Below are positions 1-8,602 of a DNA stretch of 32,632 bases, piece after piece. The position numbers and the translations under genes were made by a program. The stretch's first letter is position 1, and the number at the start of each line of letters is the position of its first letter. Source of the DNA: Spirochaetales bacterium (GTDB lineage: Bacteria > Spirochaetota > Spirochaetia > SZUA-6 > JAFGRV01); contig JAFGQK010000154.1 of NCBI GenBank assembly GCA_016935735.1, positions 1 through 32,632 of the forward strand, in the 5' to 3' direction. A model generated the notes under the pieces. It searched no databases. It saw nothing but the letters and a program-made list of their open reading frames with translations, and had not been told where the DNA came from.

Positions 1-436
1 TCCTTTCATGCCAACACTGTATTGTCATATTTATTAAAGGGGCAAAGTTCCTTCCTGCATTGCTTTTTTAAGAAAAAAAAAATTTTTACTGTTTCAGGCA
101 GGTGTGAAACGCAGGCTTTTTAGACAGCCCCTGGGATTTCGAGAATTTTATCCTCCCTCGACAAAACATTAGACTTGAAAGCGATTTAGACTCATACCGC
201 TGAAACAGGCAATTAAAATAGTATTTTCGTGACACTTTTCTTTTTTACAAACCCTGTCATTCCCGGTGCCTTTTGTAAAATTTTACAAAGCAGAAATCTT
301 ACGAAATAAAGAATTCACGAAGTAAAGAGTGCTTAAAGAGTCCTTTTTTCTGACAAAAAATCAGTTTGCGAAATTGCACCCCTCTTGCAATTTTTTTTTT
401 TTTATCGTAACATTAAGTCGACAATTAGAAAAAGTA
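1..436. other. Intergenic leader upstream of the iorA operon
   Basis: No open frame with coding character is seen on either strand before the iorA start. The stretch is AT-rich, with homopolymer runs around 66-87 and 389-404. The only structured element noticed is the palindrome at 272-289. No convincing -35/-10 pair could be assigned, so the promoter position is unknown. Confidence 0.5.
272..289. promoter_or_regulatory. 18-bp perfect palindrome, candidate operator
   Basis: The sequence TTTGTAAAATTTTACAAA is a perfect inverted repeat with no spacer. A further half-site, TTTTACAAA, occurs at 243-251, about 30 bp upstream. The position, roughly 150 bp before the iorA start codon, suits an operator for a dimeric repressor or activator. 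It shares the TGTAAA/TTTACA half-sites of TyrR boxes, but those are separated by six bases and here by two, so TyrR is not claimed. The regulator is unknown and no regulator gene lies next to it. Confidence 0.4.
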
Positions 437-2092
437 ATGAAGGAGCACGGCTCATTGGAAAACAGAAAACTCCTCTCCGGAAACCAGGCAATAGCGCTGG
501 GGGCATATGAAGCAGGAGTCACTGTAGGGACCGGGTATCCGGGAACCCCTTCCACGGAAATTCTTGAAAGTTTAACATCTTACCCCGGGGTATATACGGA
601 ATGGTCGGTGAACGAGAAAGTCGCATTCGAAGTCGCAATGGGCGCTGCCCTTTCCGGTGCACGGACTTTAGTAACCATGAAACATGTAGGCCTTAATGTC
701 GCCGCAGATCCCCTGTTCACTGCTTCATACACCGGGATAAAAGGCGGTCTGGTGATTGTGAATGCAGACGACCCGGATATGCATTCTTCCCAGAATGAAC
801 AGGATAACAGGCATTATGCGTATGCTGCCAAGGTACCGATGCTCGAGCCATCGGACTGCCAGGAAGCAAAGGATTTCACTCTCTTTGCATATCATTTAAG
901 CGAGACATACGATACGCCGGTAATTCTCCGTACCGTGACAAGACTTTCCCACTCCCTTGGCGTGGTAATTCCACTGGATAATCCGGCAAGGGATAAAAAA
1001 ATAGAAGGGTTTAAGCGGGATATCCGTAAATATGTCATGATCCCGGGACATGCCCGTAAACGCCATATTGTGGTGGAAGAAAGGATGAGGAAACTCAAGG
1101 ATGAGGTGAATACGTTTCCCCTTAACCGGATAGAACTGAATGACACCTCTATTGGATTCATTACCTCGGGAATCCCTTATACCTATGTAAAAGAGGTTTT
1201 CCCGGAAGCCTCCGTATTGAAAATCGGTGTGGTGAATCCCCTCCCGGAAAAGCTTATCGCGGATTTTTGTAGAGCGGTAAAAAAGGTATATATAGTAGAA
1301 GAACTCGATCCTTTTTTTGAACTCCGGATTAAAGCCCTGGGCTTTGATGTGGAAGGAAAAAAATATTACCCTGTCACCGGAGAACTTTCCCCGGATAGTG
1401 TTAGAAAACCTTTTGAAGAAAAGCCCGGTTTTTCAATAAAGCCCCGGGAAAAGGGACTTCATACGGAGATACCACTCCCGCCCCGTCCCCCGTCCCTCTG
1501 TCCGGGTTGTCCCCACCGTGAGGTTTTTAAAATACTCAAGAAACATGATCTTTTTGTAACAGGGGACATCGGGTGTTACACCCTCGGGGTTCTTCCCCCT
1601 TTCACCTCCATAGATACCTGTGTGGAAATGGGGGGGAGTATCGGGCATGTCCAGGGGATTGAAATCGCTACTTCATTCAAAACGGGAACCGGGGGAAAAG
1701 AAGGTAACTCCAATACCGTTGCCGTTATCGGGGATTCCACCTTTGCTCATTCCGGGATTACCGGTCTTTTGAATGCCGGGTATAATAAACGGCACTCTCT
1801 TATTATCGTACTGGACAACAGTACCACTGCCATGACCGGGATGCAGCCCAATCCGTTATCCGGCGAAAGGATAAACGGCGAGAAGACCAGCAGACTGGAT
1901 TACAGAAAACTCGGCCAGGCATGCGGTCTTGATGATAATCAAATAAGGATTGTTAATGCATACAAACCTGCTGAAATCGAGGATGCGGTTCTCACCCTTC
2001 TCGGATCGGGAAAGCTGTCACTTTTAGTGGTCCAGGGATTATGTATAATACTTAAAATGCGAAGAAAGAAAACGGAGAAGAACGATGGATAA
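437..2092 (+). CDS. iorA: Indolepyruvate:ferredoxin oxidoreductase alpha subunit, lacking the C-terminal ferredoxin domain
   Basis: This is the thiamine-diphosphate subunit that interconverts aryl-2-oxo acids (indolepyruvate, phenylpyruvate) and aryl-acetyl-CoA with electrons from or to ferredoxin, in the cytoplasm. The N-terminal pyrimidine-binding region carries GYPGTPSTE (residues 34-41). The C-terminal TPP domain has CPGCPHR at 355-361, DIGC at 377-380 and the GDS...LDN diphosphate-binding motif at 432-461. Family members usually run past 600 residues and end in a domain with two [4Fe-4S] clusters. This one stops at 551, just after QGLC (533-536). The cysteines left (355, 358, 380, 536) are placed like the proximal-cluster ligands of shorter oxidoreductases. 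The ATG at 437 was chosen over an in-frame GTG at 329, because homology begins there and the extra 36 residues are low-complexity. The stop overlaps iorB by 8 bp, so no ferredoxin domain is hidden downstream. Confidence 0.92.
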   Translation: MKEHGSLENRKLLSGNQAIALGAYEAGVTVGTGYPGTPSTEILESLTSYPGVYTEWSVNEKVAFEVAMGAALSGARTLVTMKHVGLNVAADPLFTASYTGIKGGLVIVNADDPDMHSSQNEQDNRHYAYAAKVPMLEPSDCQEAKDFTLFAYHLSETYDTPVILRTVTRLSHSLGVVIPLDNPARDKKIEGFKRDIRKYVMIPGHARKRHIVVEERMRKLKDEVNTFPLNRIELNDTSIGFITSGIPYTYVKEVFPEASVLKIGVVNPLPEKLIADFCRAVKKVYIVEELDPFFELRIKALGFDVEGKKYYPVTGELSPDSVRKPFEEKPGFSIKPREKGLHTEIPLPPRPPSLCPGCPHREVFKILKKHDLFVTGDIGCYTLGVLPPFTSIDTCVEMGGSIGHVQGIEIATSFKTGTGGKEGNSNTVAVIGDSTFAHSGITGLLNAGYNKRHSLIIVLDNSTTAMTGMQPNPLSGERINGEKTSRLDYRKLGQACGLDDNQIRIVNAYKPAEIEDAVLTLLGSGKLSLLVVQGLCIILKMRRKKTEKNDG

Positions 2093-2675
2093 GATATTCA
2101 ACGTTCTCATGGTGGGAGTCGGGGGGCAGGGAATCATTATGGCTTCTGACATATTCGCACTCGCGGCAATGTACTCGGGGAATGATGTGAAAAAGAGCGA
2201 GATTCATGGGATGAGCCAGCGGGGCGGATCTGTATTCAGTCACATACGATTTGGGAAAAAGGTGTATTCCCCGGTCATTTCCCATGGCGAGGCTGATGTT
2301 CTCTTTTCACTCGAAGAGATGGAGACATTACGATGGATCGGGTATGCCAGTGAAACTACCGACATTATTTGTATGAAAACCCGTATCAATCCCGTTATGG
2401 TGGAAACATACCCCGCGGGGATAGAGGAGGAAATCCGGGGGCTTTCCAAAAGAGTCTTTTTTGTGGATCCCGTATCATTAATCGACCGGATTGAAAATAA
2501 AAAGTTTCTGAATGTTACCCTCATCGGGCTTATTTCCGGATTTGTCGATTTTCCGGAAGAATCATGGGAAAAGGCAATTAAGGAAAAAGTCCCGGCCGGA
2601 ACATTCGAAGGGAACCGGAAAGCCTTTGAAACAGGAAAAAAACTTTTCATGGAGGAGTTCAATGATATGGAATAA
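2085..2675 (+). CDS. iorB: Indolepyruvate:ferredoxin oxidoreductase beta subunit
   Basis: This is the gamma-type partner subunit of the oxidoreductase, 196 residues, the usual length. The N-terminal nucleotide/CoA-fold signature GVGGQGII is at residues 11-18. The family stretch [14 protein letters not shown] is at about 37-50, followed by the catalytic-interface region [10 protein letters not shown]. The start codon lies inside the last codons of iorA, which points to translational coupling and a 1:1 complex. No cysteine clusters are present, so this subunit does not supply the Fe-S clusters missing from IorA. The 3' end holds the ribosome-binding site (GGAGGAG, 2651-2657) of the next gene. 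Confidence 0.93.
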   Translation: MDKIFNVLMVGVGGQGIIMASDIFALAAMYSGNDVKKSEIHGMSQRGGSVFSHIRFGKKVYSPVISHGEADVLFSLEEMETLRWIGYASETTDIICMKTRINPVMVETYPAGIEEEIRGLSKRVFFVDPVSLIDRIENKKFLNVTLIGLISGFVDFPEESWEKAIKEKVPAGTFEGNRKAFETGKKLFMEEFNDME

Positions 2676-3960
2676 AGAATATGAAACCATGGAACGCGAA
2701 AAACTTTCAGCATTGCAGGGGGAAAGGCTTAAAGAGCTCATTACCCGGGTGTATGAGAACGTTCCTTTTTACAGGAAGCGTATGGATGAAGCAGGGATAA
2801 AACCTGCTGATATAAACAGTATAAAAGATATTGCCAGGCTTCCTTTTACAACGAAACTTGATATGCGGGATGTTTATCCTTATGGCCTGCTTGCCGTGCC
2901 GGAAGAAGATATTGTGGAGGTTCATACCTCATCAGGAACAACCGGGACACCTGTTGTTGATGCGTACACACATAATGATATAGAGTTGTGGAAAGAAGTA
3001 ATGGCGAGGACACTTGCCATGGGAGACACGACGAAAAAGGATATTGTCCAGAATGCATACGGGTATGGACTTTTTACCGGCGGTTTAGGTGTTCATTACG
3101 GCGCCATGAAAATCGGGGCAAATCTTATCCCCATTTCCGGGGGGAATACACAGCGGCAGTTGCAGGTTATGCAGGATTTTAAAACGACAGTTCTCACCTG
3201 CACCCCGTCATACTCTCTCTTTGTTGCAGAAGAAGGAAAAAAAGCAGGTCTTGATTTTGCCTCACTCCCCCTCCGGGTCGGATTGTTAGGTGCAGAACCC
3301 TGGAGTGACGGGATGCGGAAGGAAATCGAAGAGAAACTCCACATTTCTGCAATCGATATCTATGGCCTTACGGAAATAATCGGACCCGGGGTATCTGCGG
3401 AATGTGAGTACAAGGACGGCCTGCATATCAATGAAGATGTATTCTATCCTGAAATCATCGATCCTGATACAGGAAAGATTCTCCCGGATGGTGAAAAAGG
3501 CGAGCTGGTTTTTACCACCCTTACAAAAGAAGGAACCCCTGTTATCCGGTTCCGGACGCGGGATATCACCTATCTTATGCGGGAAAAATGTCAATGCGGG
3601 AGGAATACGGTCAGGATGCACAGATCCCTGGGGAGAACGGACGATATGCTCATTATCCGGGGAGTGAATGTTTTTCCTTCCCAGATAGAGGAAGTGCTCA
3701 TGACCATACAGGGTGTTGAACCCCATTACCAGATTGTCGTGGACAGAAAAGGCCAACTCGATAGTATCGAGGTACAGGTTGAAATGAATGACAGGCTTTT
3801 TTCCGATGAAATCAAGAATCTTTCTAAAGCAGAAAAGATGATCGAAGAAAAGCTTTACGCAACCCTCAATATTCATACCGTAGTCAAGCTTGTCGAGACA
3901 AACAGCATTGAACGGTCCCTGGGAAAAGCGAAACGTGTGATTGACAGAAGGCAATTATAA
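2662..3960 (+). CDS. paaK: Phenylacetate-CoA ligase family protein (first copy)
   Basis: This AMP-forming aryl-acid:CoA ligase joins an arylacetate to CoA using ATP through an acyl-adenylate. At 432 residues it has the normal family length. The P-loop SSGTTGTP is at 90-97, YGLTE at 234-238, and the hinge aspartate in RFRTRDIT at 297-303. The C-terminal domain starts near GRTDDML (324-330) and has a basic GKAKR near 421. Cysteines in CQCG (310-313) match the family. The ATG at 2662 follows GGAGGAG by four bases and overlaps the iorB end by 14 bp; longer in-frame starts would bury most of iorB and were rejected. Following IorAB, it fits either activation of imported aryl acids for reductive carboxylation or release of free acid. 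The true substrate is not determined by sequence. Confidence 0.9.
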   Translation: MIWNKEYETMEREKLSALQGERLKELITRVYENVPFYRKRMDEAGIKPADINSIKDIARLPFTTKLDMRDVYPYGLLAVPEEDIVEVHTSSGTTGTPVVDAYTHNDIELWKEVMARTLAMGDTTKKDIVQNAYGYGLFTGGLGVHYGAMKIGANLIPISGGNTQRQLQVMQDFKTTVLTCTPSYSLFVAEEGKKAGLDFASLPLRVGLLGAEPWSDGMRKEIEEKLHISAIDIYGLTEIIGPGVSAECEYKDGLHINEDVFYPEIIDPDTGKILPDGEKGELVFTTLTKEGTPVIRFRTRDITYLMREKCQCGRNTVRMHRSLGRTDDMLIIRGVNVFPSQIEEVLMTIQGVEPHYQIVVDRKGQLDSIEVQVEMNDRLFSDEIKNLSKAEKMIEEKLYATLNIHTVVKLVETNSIERSLGKAKRVIDRRQL

Positions 3961-3974
3961 AAAGGAGGAATAAG

Positions 3975-4406
3975 GTGGATATCAGGCAAATATCGGTATT
4001 TTTAGAAAATAAAAAAGGGAGGCTTGCGGATGTAACAAATGTCCTTGCCAAACAGGGGATCAATATCCGCGCCCTTTTCCTGGCAGATACCCAGGACTTT
4101 GGTGTTTTAAGGATGATTGTCAATGATGCAGGAAAAACCTTACAGATTCTGAAGGATAATAACTTTGTTGCACAGGAAACTTCCGTTGTCGCTGTTGAGG
4201 TGGAAGATAAGCCGGGGGGATTGAATAGAATCCTGCACCTGCTCGACGAAAAGGATATTAATATTGAATATATGTATGCTTTTGTCGAAAAAAAGGCAGA
4301 CAATGCTATTGTGATATTCAAGATAGATGAGCATGAAGCGGCAAAAAAAGTCCTTTTAGAGAATAAAATAGGACTTCTGACAACAGATGTTCTTGAAAAG
4401 TTATAA
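3975..4406 (+). CDS. Tandem ACT-domain protein
   Basis: This 143-residue protein is made almost entirely of two ACT domains, roughly residues 1-65 and 70-143. Each starts with the beta-strand and glycine-turn pattern typical of amino-acid-binding ACT modules (ENKKGRLADV and EDKPGGLNRI). Stand-alone ACT proteins of this kind are commonly found beside phenylacetate-CoA ligase and IorAB genes. They are thought to sense an amino acid and modulate an enzyme or regulator. The start is GTG at 3975, six bases after GGAGG (3964-3968). No catalytic domain is attached. The ligand, presumably an aromatic or branched-chain amino acid, is inferred only from the neighbours. Confidence 0.85.
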   Translation: MDIRQISVFLENKKGRLADVTNVLAKQGINIRALFLADTQDFGVLRMIVNDAGKTLQILKDNNFVAQETSVVAVEVEDKPGGLNRILHLLDEKDINIEYMYAFVEKKADNAIVIFKIDEHEAAKKVLLENKIGLLTTDVLEKL

Positions 4407-4507
4407 ATAGACAGCGGCTGGAAAAATAAGAGAAAGTTCATTGTAATTCACCGGGAAATGATGAGCTTACATATTTTTACCTTTAATATTTAAGGAGGAA
4501 ATGAGGA

Positions 4508-5668
4508 ATGAAATGTAAAAATGTAATTATTGCAGGTTTTATTATTCTTACCCTGCTCTGTGCAGCAACGGTATTCGGCATGGGAAATAAAGAAAAAGAT
4601 ACGATCAAGGTTGGTGCCATTCTTTCTGTAACAGGCGGTGGAGCCTTTCTGGGCGGGCCCGAGGCAAAAACCCTGGAAATGCTCGTGGAAGAGATTAATA
4701 ATACCGGGGGTGTGGATGGCAGAAAAATAGAAGTAATCATAAAGGATTCCCAGGGAAGCACAGAGAATGCAATCTCTTTTGCAAAACAATTAATAGAAGA
4801 AGAAAAGGTCCTTGCGATAATTGGTCCTTCAACAAGTGGTGAATCAATCAATATTAAAAGCATCTGCGAGGAAGGGCAGACGATTCTCCTCTCCTGTGCA
4901 GCAGCAGAGGATATTGTTAATCCTGTCGCCAGTTATATATTCAAGACCCCCCAGAAAGACAGTTATGCTGCCATGAAAATATTCGAAACAATGAACAAAA
5001 TGGGTATCACTGATATCGGGATCGTGGTCGGAAATACGGGGTTTGGCAAAGGCGGGAAAGCGCAACTTGAGAAGTATGCACCGGATTATGGTATTAATAT
5101 CAAAATTGCCGAGGTATATGAAGCTTCGGCAACGGATTTGACCAGTGTTCTTACAAAACTGAATAATGCAGGAATCCAGGCCGTGGTAAACTGGTCCATT
5201 GTTCCTGCCCAGTCGATTATTCCCAAAAACATGAAACAACTCGGGATGTCACAACCGCTTTTTCAAAGCCATGGTTTTGGGAATATAAAATATGTCGAGG
5301 CAGCAGGAGAGGCAGCAGAAGGAATCATTTTCCCCTGCGGCAGGCTTTTAGTCGCCGATGTGCTCCCGTCAAATCATCCCCAGAAAGCGGTGCTGGTGAA
5401 ATATAAGAACGATTATGAAAGCAAATTCAAGGAAGATGCAAGTACATTCGGCGGACATGCATACGATGCCCTTATGATCTTAATCGATGTCATTAAAAAA
5501 GTGAAATCAACAGACAAAGCAAAGGTAAGAGAAGCAATAGAAAACCTCAAGAATTTTGTCGGCACAGGTGGTGTATTCAATTTTTCAGCTTCTGATCATA
5601 ATGGGCTTGCCATCGATTCATTTGAAATGCTTACCGTGAAGAACGGGAAATTTATGCTTTTGTATTAA
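4508..5668 (+). CDS. livK: LIV-type ABC transporter substrate-binding protein
   Basis: This is the periplasmic binding protein of the branched-chain/aromatic amino-acid or aryl-acid transporter encoded downstream. It has 386 residues. An N-terminal signal segment (basic MKCKN, then a hydrophobic run to about residue 24) is followed by a GMGNKEKD linker and the mature fold starting IKVGAILSVTGG. A cysteine in TLLC could be lipidated, but the residue before it is leucine, so the lipobox is poor. Binding-protein landmarks include IIGPSTSGES and the C-terminal TGGVFNFSASDHNG. The ATG follows a strong GGAGG (4494-4498). A hairpin terminator follows the stop, as expected for a binding protein made in excess over its permease. 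Substrate specificity cannot be read from sequence. Confidence 0.9.
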   Translation: MKCKNVIIAGFIILTLLCAATVFGMGNKEKDTIKVGAILSVTGGGAFLGGPEAKTLEMLVEEINNTGGVDGRKIEVIIKDSQGSTENAISFAKQLIEEEKVLAIIGPSTSGESINIKSICEEGQTILLSCAAAEDIVNPVASYIFKTPQKDSYAAMKIFETMNKMGITDIGIVVGNTGFGKGGKAQLEKYAPDYGINIKIAEVYEASATDLTSVLTKLNNAGIQAVVNWSIVPAQSIIPKNMKQLGMSQPLFQSHGFGNIKYVEAAGEAAEGIIFPCGRLLVADVLPSNHPQKAVLVKYKNDYESKFKEDASTFGGHAYDALMILIDVIKKVKSTDKAKVREAIENLKNFVGTGGVFNFSASDHNGLAIDSFEMLTVKNGKFMLLY

Positions 5669-5695
5669 GGAAGAGTGATATAAACCAGTAAAAGG

Positions 5696-5741
5696 AAAAA
5701 GGGAGTACATAAAACTCGACCGGGTCCGTACTCCCTTTTTT
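5696..5741 (+). terminator. Rho-independent terminator between livK and livH
   Basis: The stem GGGAGTAC (5701-5708) pairs perfectly with GTACTCCC (5728-5735). It is extended by A5 (5696-5700) opposite T6 (5736-5741). The loop is 19 nt. A run of T directly follows the GC-containing stem, giving a classic intrinsic terminator. It lies between two genes of one transporter, so it is likely leaky and sets the ratio of binding protein to permease. Confidence 0.85.
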
Positions 5742-5749
5742 ATGAAATC

Positions 5750-5826
5750 GAAAGCTGTTCGGGACAATGAGTTTATTTCTTATTCAATGCAGTTTTTTTA
5801 TAGAGAGCAGCTTTCTTACAGAAAGC
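5750..5826 (+). promoter_or_regulatory. Alternative-pairing leader before livH
   Basis: GAAAGCTG (5750-5757) is complementary to CAGCTTTC (5808-5815). The same GCTTTC (5810-5815) can instead pair with GAAAGC (5821-5826) across a five-base TTACA loop. The two pairings exclude each other and lie directly after the terminator and just before the livH start. This could be a small antitermination or translation-control structure, or chance in a short leader. No known riboswitch class was recognised. Confidence 0.25.
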
Positions 5827-5847
5827 AGGGATTTATTATAAGCGGTG

Positions 5848-6744
5848 ATGAGTTTTGATATATTTTTACAATACTTTTTATCCGGTATTACGGTGGGGAG
5901 TATCTATGCTGTTGTTGCAATCGGGTTCAATATTATTTATAACACCACCGGGATAATAAACTTTGCACAGGGGGAGTTTGTTATCCTCGGGGCTCTTTTT
6001 GCCATCACCTTTACCAGGACAGGATTTATTCCCCTGCCCCTGGCAATACTTTTCGCTGTTCTTATTACCACCGGGATCGGTGCGGCAATAGAGATTGTCT
6101 TTATCAAGTGGATAAAAAATCCTTCGGTATTACGGCTCATCATTATTACCATCGGTATCTCGATTATATCCAGGGAAACCGCTCATCATATCTGGGGTGA
6201 ACAGGTAATGCAGATGCCCTATTTTACCGGTACCTCGACATCTTCGGTCATCATCCTGGGTGCCAGTATTGCCCCGCAGGTACTCTGGGTTCTCGGTATA
6301 AGCGGGATTATTGTGATTGTACTCCAGCTTTTTTTTAAGTTTACCCTTACCGGGAAAGCCATGAGAGCCTGTGCAGCAAACAGGACAGCCGCACGCTTAT
6401 GCGGAATTAATGCAAAGATGATGGTCACCCTTTCTTTCATGATCAGCGCAGCGATCGGTGCCCTTGCCGGATGTATCACTTCCCCGATTACACAAACCCA
6501 GTATGACATGGGTTCTCCTCTTGCCATTAAAGGCTTTGTGGTGGCGATTGTAGGAGGCCTTGGAAACAGTACTGCCGCAGTAGTCGGCGGGTTGCTTCTG
6601 GGTCTTATCGAGTCGTTCAGCATTATCTTTATCCCGAATGCATTCAAGGATGTTGCTGCTATCATCATACTTCTTGTTATTCTTTTCTTCAAACCAAGTG
6701 GAATCTTCGGCAAGAAAGAGGAAAGCGCGTTAAAGGAATTTTAA
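5848..6744 (+). CDS. livH: LIV-type ABC transporter permease LivH
   Basis: This inner-membrane permease of the branched-chain-amino-acid transporter family has about 298 residues and some eight hydrophobic segments. It opens with the family N-terminus (FLSGITVGSIYAVVAIGFNI), followed by GIINFAQGEFVILGA. The late stretch VAIVGGLGNSTAAVVGGLLLG is the cytoplasmic loop and helix that contacts the ATPases. The next ATG is preferred over a GTG three bases upstream. No strong Shine-Dalgarno is visible; AGCAGGG at 5824-5830 is rather far away. It is directly abutted by livM, which suggests co-translation. Confidence 0.92.
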   Translation: MSFDIFLQYFLSGITVGSIYAVVAIGFNIIYNTTGIINFAQGEFVILGALFAITFTRTGFIPLPLAILFAVLITTGIGAAIEIVFIKWIKNPSVLRLIIITIGISIISRETAHHIWGEQVMQMPYFTGTSTSSVIILGASIAPQVLWVLGISGIIVIVLQLFFKFTLTGKAMRACAANRTAARLCGINAKMMVTLSFMISAAIGALAGCITSPITQTQYDMGSPLAIKGFVVAIVGGLGNSTAAVVGGLLLGLIESFSIIFIPNAFKDVAAIIILLVILFFKPSGIFGKKEESALKEF

Positions 6745-7851
6745 ATGGATGTAAAGAGATACAGGCCAATTGCTGTTCTTCTTATTATAATCGTTTTTAT
6801 TCAACTTATCTGTACATTCACCGGAACAGAGTTTTTTCTTACCCAGATTATTATGGCAGCATATTTTTCACTTGTCATTTTGGGGCTCTGTCTTTTAATG
6901 GGCCATGCAGGGCAGATATCCTTGGGTCATGCCGGTTTTTTTGCAATCGGGGGTTATACCTCTGCCACCCTTACGACAATCAATCTCATAGATATTGCAG
7001 ATTCAGGGGTTGCCGGTTTTCTTAAAGGAGCCGGTATTCTTTTTTTAAGAAAAGACATTTACGGTGAAGAAATCCTTTCATTCTCACCATGGGTCGCTTT
7101 TATCGCTGCCCTTGTGGTCACCATTCTTATTGCATTTTTAATCGGTATTCCCGTGTTAAGACTAAAAGGCCATTATCTCGCCATGGCAACTCTCGGTTTC
7201 GGTATGATTATTACGACAATTGTCAGGGGTACCCGGATTTTCGGGGAGGCAGACGGGATTTCCAGTGTTCCTGCTTTTGACCTTCTCCCTGTATTAAGGG
7301 TAACGGGAAAATCGATATACCGTATTGAAAATTACTATATTGCCTGGTTTATCGTCATTATTGCTTTAATTATTTCACTTAACCTCATTAATTCCAGGGT
7401 GGGCAGGGCACTCCGGGCAATTCACGGGAGTGAGGAAGCAGCACGGGCAATTGGAATAGATACGGCACGGTATAAGCTTTATACATTTGTCTTGAGTGCC
7501 GTTTTTGCTGCTGCAGGCGGTGTTTTCCTTACCCATTACAATGGCGGGATAGGGCCTTCCCAGTCTTCGGTAATGAAATCTGTCCGGTATGTTGCCATTG
7601 TTGCAGTAGGGGGAATGGATAATATCTGGGGGTGCCTTTTTATGGGAATCCTCCTGAATTTCCTGACCCTTCGCGGGTTCTTCGGAACCCTGGAAGAGGT
7701 TGTGTTTGGCGGAATCCTTATCGTTTTTATGCTTTTCTTTCCCCGGGGTATTTTAAAGCCGGGAATGATTACAAGTTTTAGAAATGCCATCAGGAAATGT
7801 GGTTTAAAATTATTCCGGATGAGGGGGAAGAGCAAACAGAATGCTGCTTAA
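6745..7851 (+). CDS. livM: LIV-type ABC transporter permease LivM
   Basis: This is the second permease subunit, 368 residues, pairing with LivH in the inner membrane. The family core GLCLLMGHAGQISLGHAGFF is near residues 47-66. The coupling region with GRALRAIHGSEEAARAIGID is near 222-241. An insertion between the third and fourth helices (about 85-110) is slightly longer than in typical LivM. The ATG directly follows the livH stop with no intergenic base. The 3' end overlaps livG by 11 bp. Confidence 0.92.
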   Translation: MDVKRYRPIAVLLIIIVFIQLICTFTGTEFFLTQIIMAAYFSLVILGLCLLMGHAGQISLGHAGFFAIGGYTSATLTTINLIDIADSGVAGFLKGAGILFLRKDIYGEEILSFSPWVAFIAALVVTILIAFLIGIPVLRLKGHYLAMATLGFGMIITTIVRGTRIFGEADGISSVPAFDLLPVLRVTGKSIYRIENYYIAWFIVIIALIISLNLINSRVGRALRAIHGSEEAARAIGIDTARYKLYTFVLSAVFAAAGGVFLTHYNGGIGPSQSSVMKSVRYVAIVAVGGMDNIWGCLFMGILLNFLTLRGFFGTLEEVVFGGILIVFMLFFPRGILKPGMITSFRNAIRKCGLKLFRMRGKSKQNAA

Positions 7852-8602
7852 CATACAAAAACTCAACAGGTTTTTCGGGGGCCTTCATGCGGTGAATGAT
7901 ATAAGCTTTTCCGTCAGGCAGGGCATTATTAAAGCAGTGATTGGTCCGAACGGTGCAGGGAAGACAACACTCTTTAACCTGATTACCGGAAACCTGAAAC
8001 CGGATTCAGGGGATATTTTTTTTAAGGATCACCGGATTACCCCTCTGAAAGAACACAGAATAGCAGCCCTTGGGATTTCCCGGACATTTCAGACAACAAA
8101 GCTTTTTTCACATATGACAGTATGCAGGAATGTGATGGTGGGAAGGCATATTCGGACAAAGGCGGGATTTATCTCTTCTATTTTGAATCTTCCTTTTACC
8201 TGGAAAGAGGAAAAGGAAATCCGTTTGAAATCCCTGGAAATCCTCCGGTCGCTCGAACTTGCAGATTGTGAAGATGAAGATGCCCATAACCTTTCATTCG
8301 GAAAACAAAGGCTTGTGGAAATCGCCCGGGCCCTTGCGGCAGAACCGGAACTCCTTCTTCTTGATGAACCGGCAGCGGGACTCAATATTCATGAAACGGA
8401 AAAACTGGCAGAAATTATCCTTCAGATAAAAAACCGTGGTATTACCATACTCCTTGTCGAACACGATATCTCCCTGGTTATGGGAATTTCCGACGAAGTA
8501 TTTGTCCTTGACCGGGGAAAAATGCTTGCCGAGGGGAAACCGGAAGATATTCAAAAGAATCGGGATGTGATAAACACCTACCTGGGGGAAGGCGATGCTT
8601 AA
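7841..8602 (+). CDS. livG: LIV-type ABC transporter ATP-binding protein LivG
   Basis: This 253-residue cytoplasmic ATPase energises LivHM. The Walker A is GPNGAGKTT at 35-43. The ABC signature is LSFGKQRLVEIARAL, a variant of the usual LSYGQQ. The Walker B LLLLDEPAAGL is followed by a switch histidine in LLVEHDI. It overlaps livM at its start and livF at its end, so the permease and ATPase genes are translationally coupled. The C-terminal EGKPEDIQ...YLG tail is typical of LivG. Confidence 0.93.
   Translation: MLLNIQKLNRFFGGLHAVNDISFSVRQGIIKAVIGPNGAGKTTLFNLITGNLKPDSGDIFFKDHRITPLKEHRIAALGISRTFQTTKLFSHMTVCRNVMVGRHIRTKAGFISSILNLPFTWKEEKEIRLKSLEILRSLELADCEDEDAHNLSFGKQRLVEIARALAAEPELLLLDEPAAGLNIHETEKLAEIILQIKNRGITILLVEHDISLVMGISDEVFVLDRGKMLAEGKPEDIQKNRDVINTYLGEGDA

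Noticed and set aside
272-289. TyrR box
   Set aside because: TyrR boxes have TGTAAA and TTTACA separated by six bases; here the spacing is two. Kept only as an unassigned palindrome.
329-436. Upstream in-frame GTG extension of iorA by 36 residues
   Set aside because: The extension is low-complexity (a run of Phe/Lys codons from a T-rich tract) and family homology begins at the ATG at 437.
3286-3954. 222-codon open frame on the minus strand inside paaK
   Set aside because: It is fully antisense to a well-supported CoA-ligase gene, has no recognisable motif, and is the kind of shadow frame that the codon bias of the real gene produces. Similar antisense frames at 9659-10408, 6219-6713, 17120-17572 and 17582-18181 were rejected for the same reason.
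4508-4590. Lipoprotein signal in the LIV binding protein
   Set aside because: The candidate cysteine is preceded by leucine (TLLC), not by Gly, Ala or Ser, so lipidation is not claimed. It is left as a secretion signal with lipidation possible.
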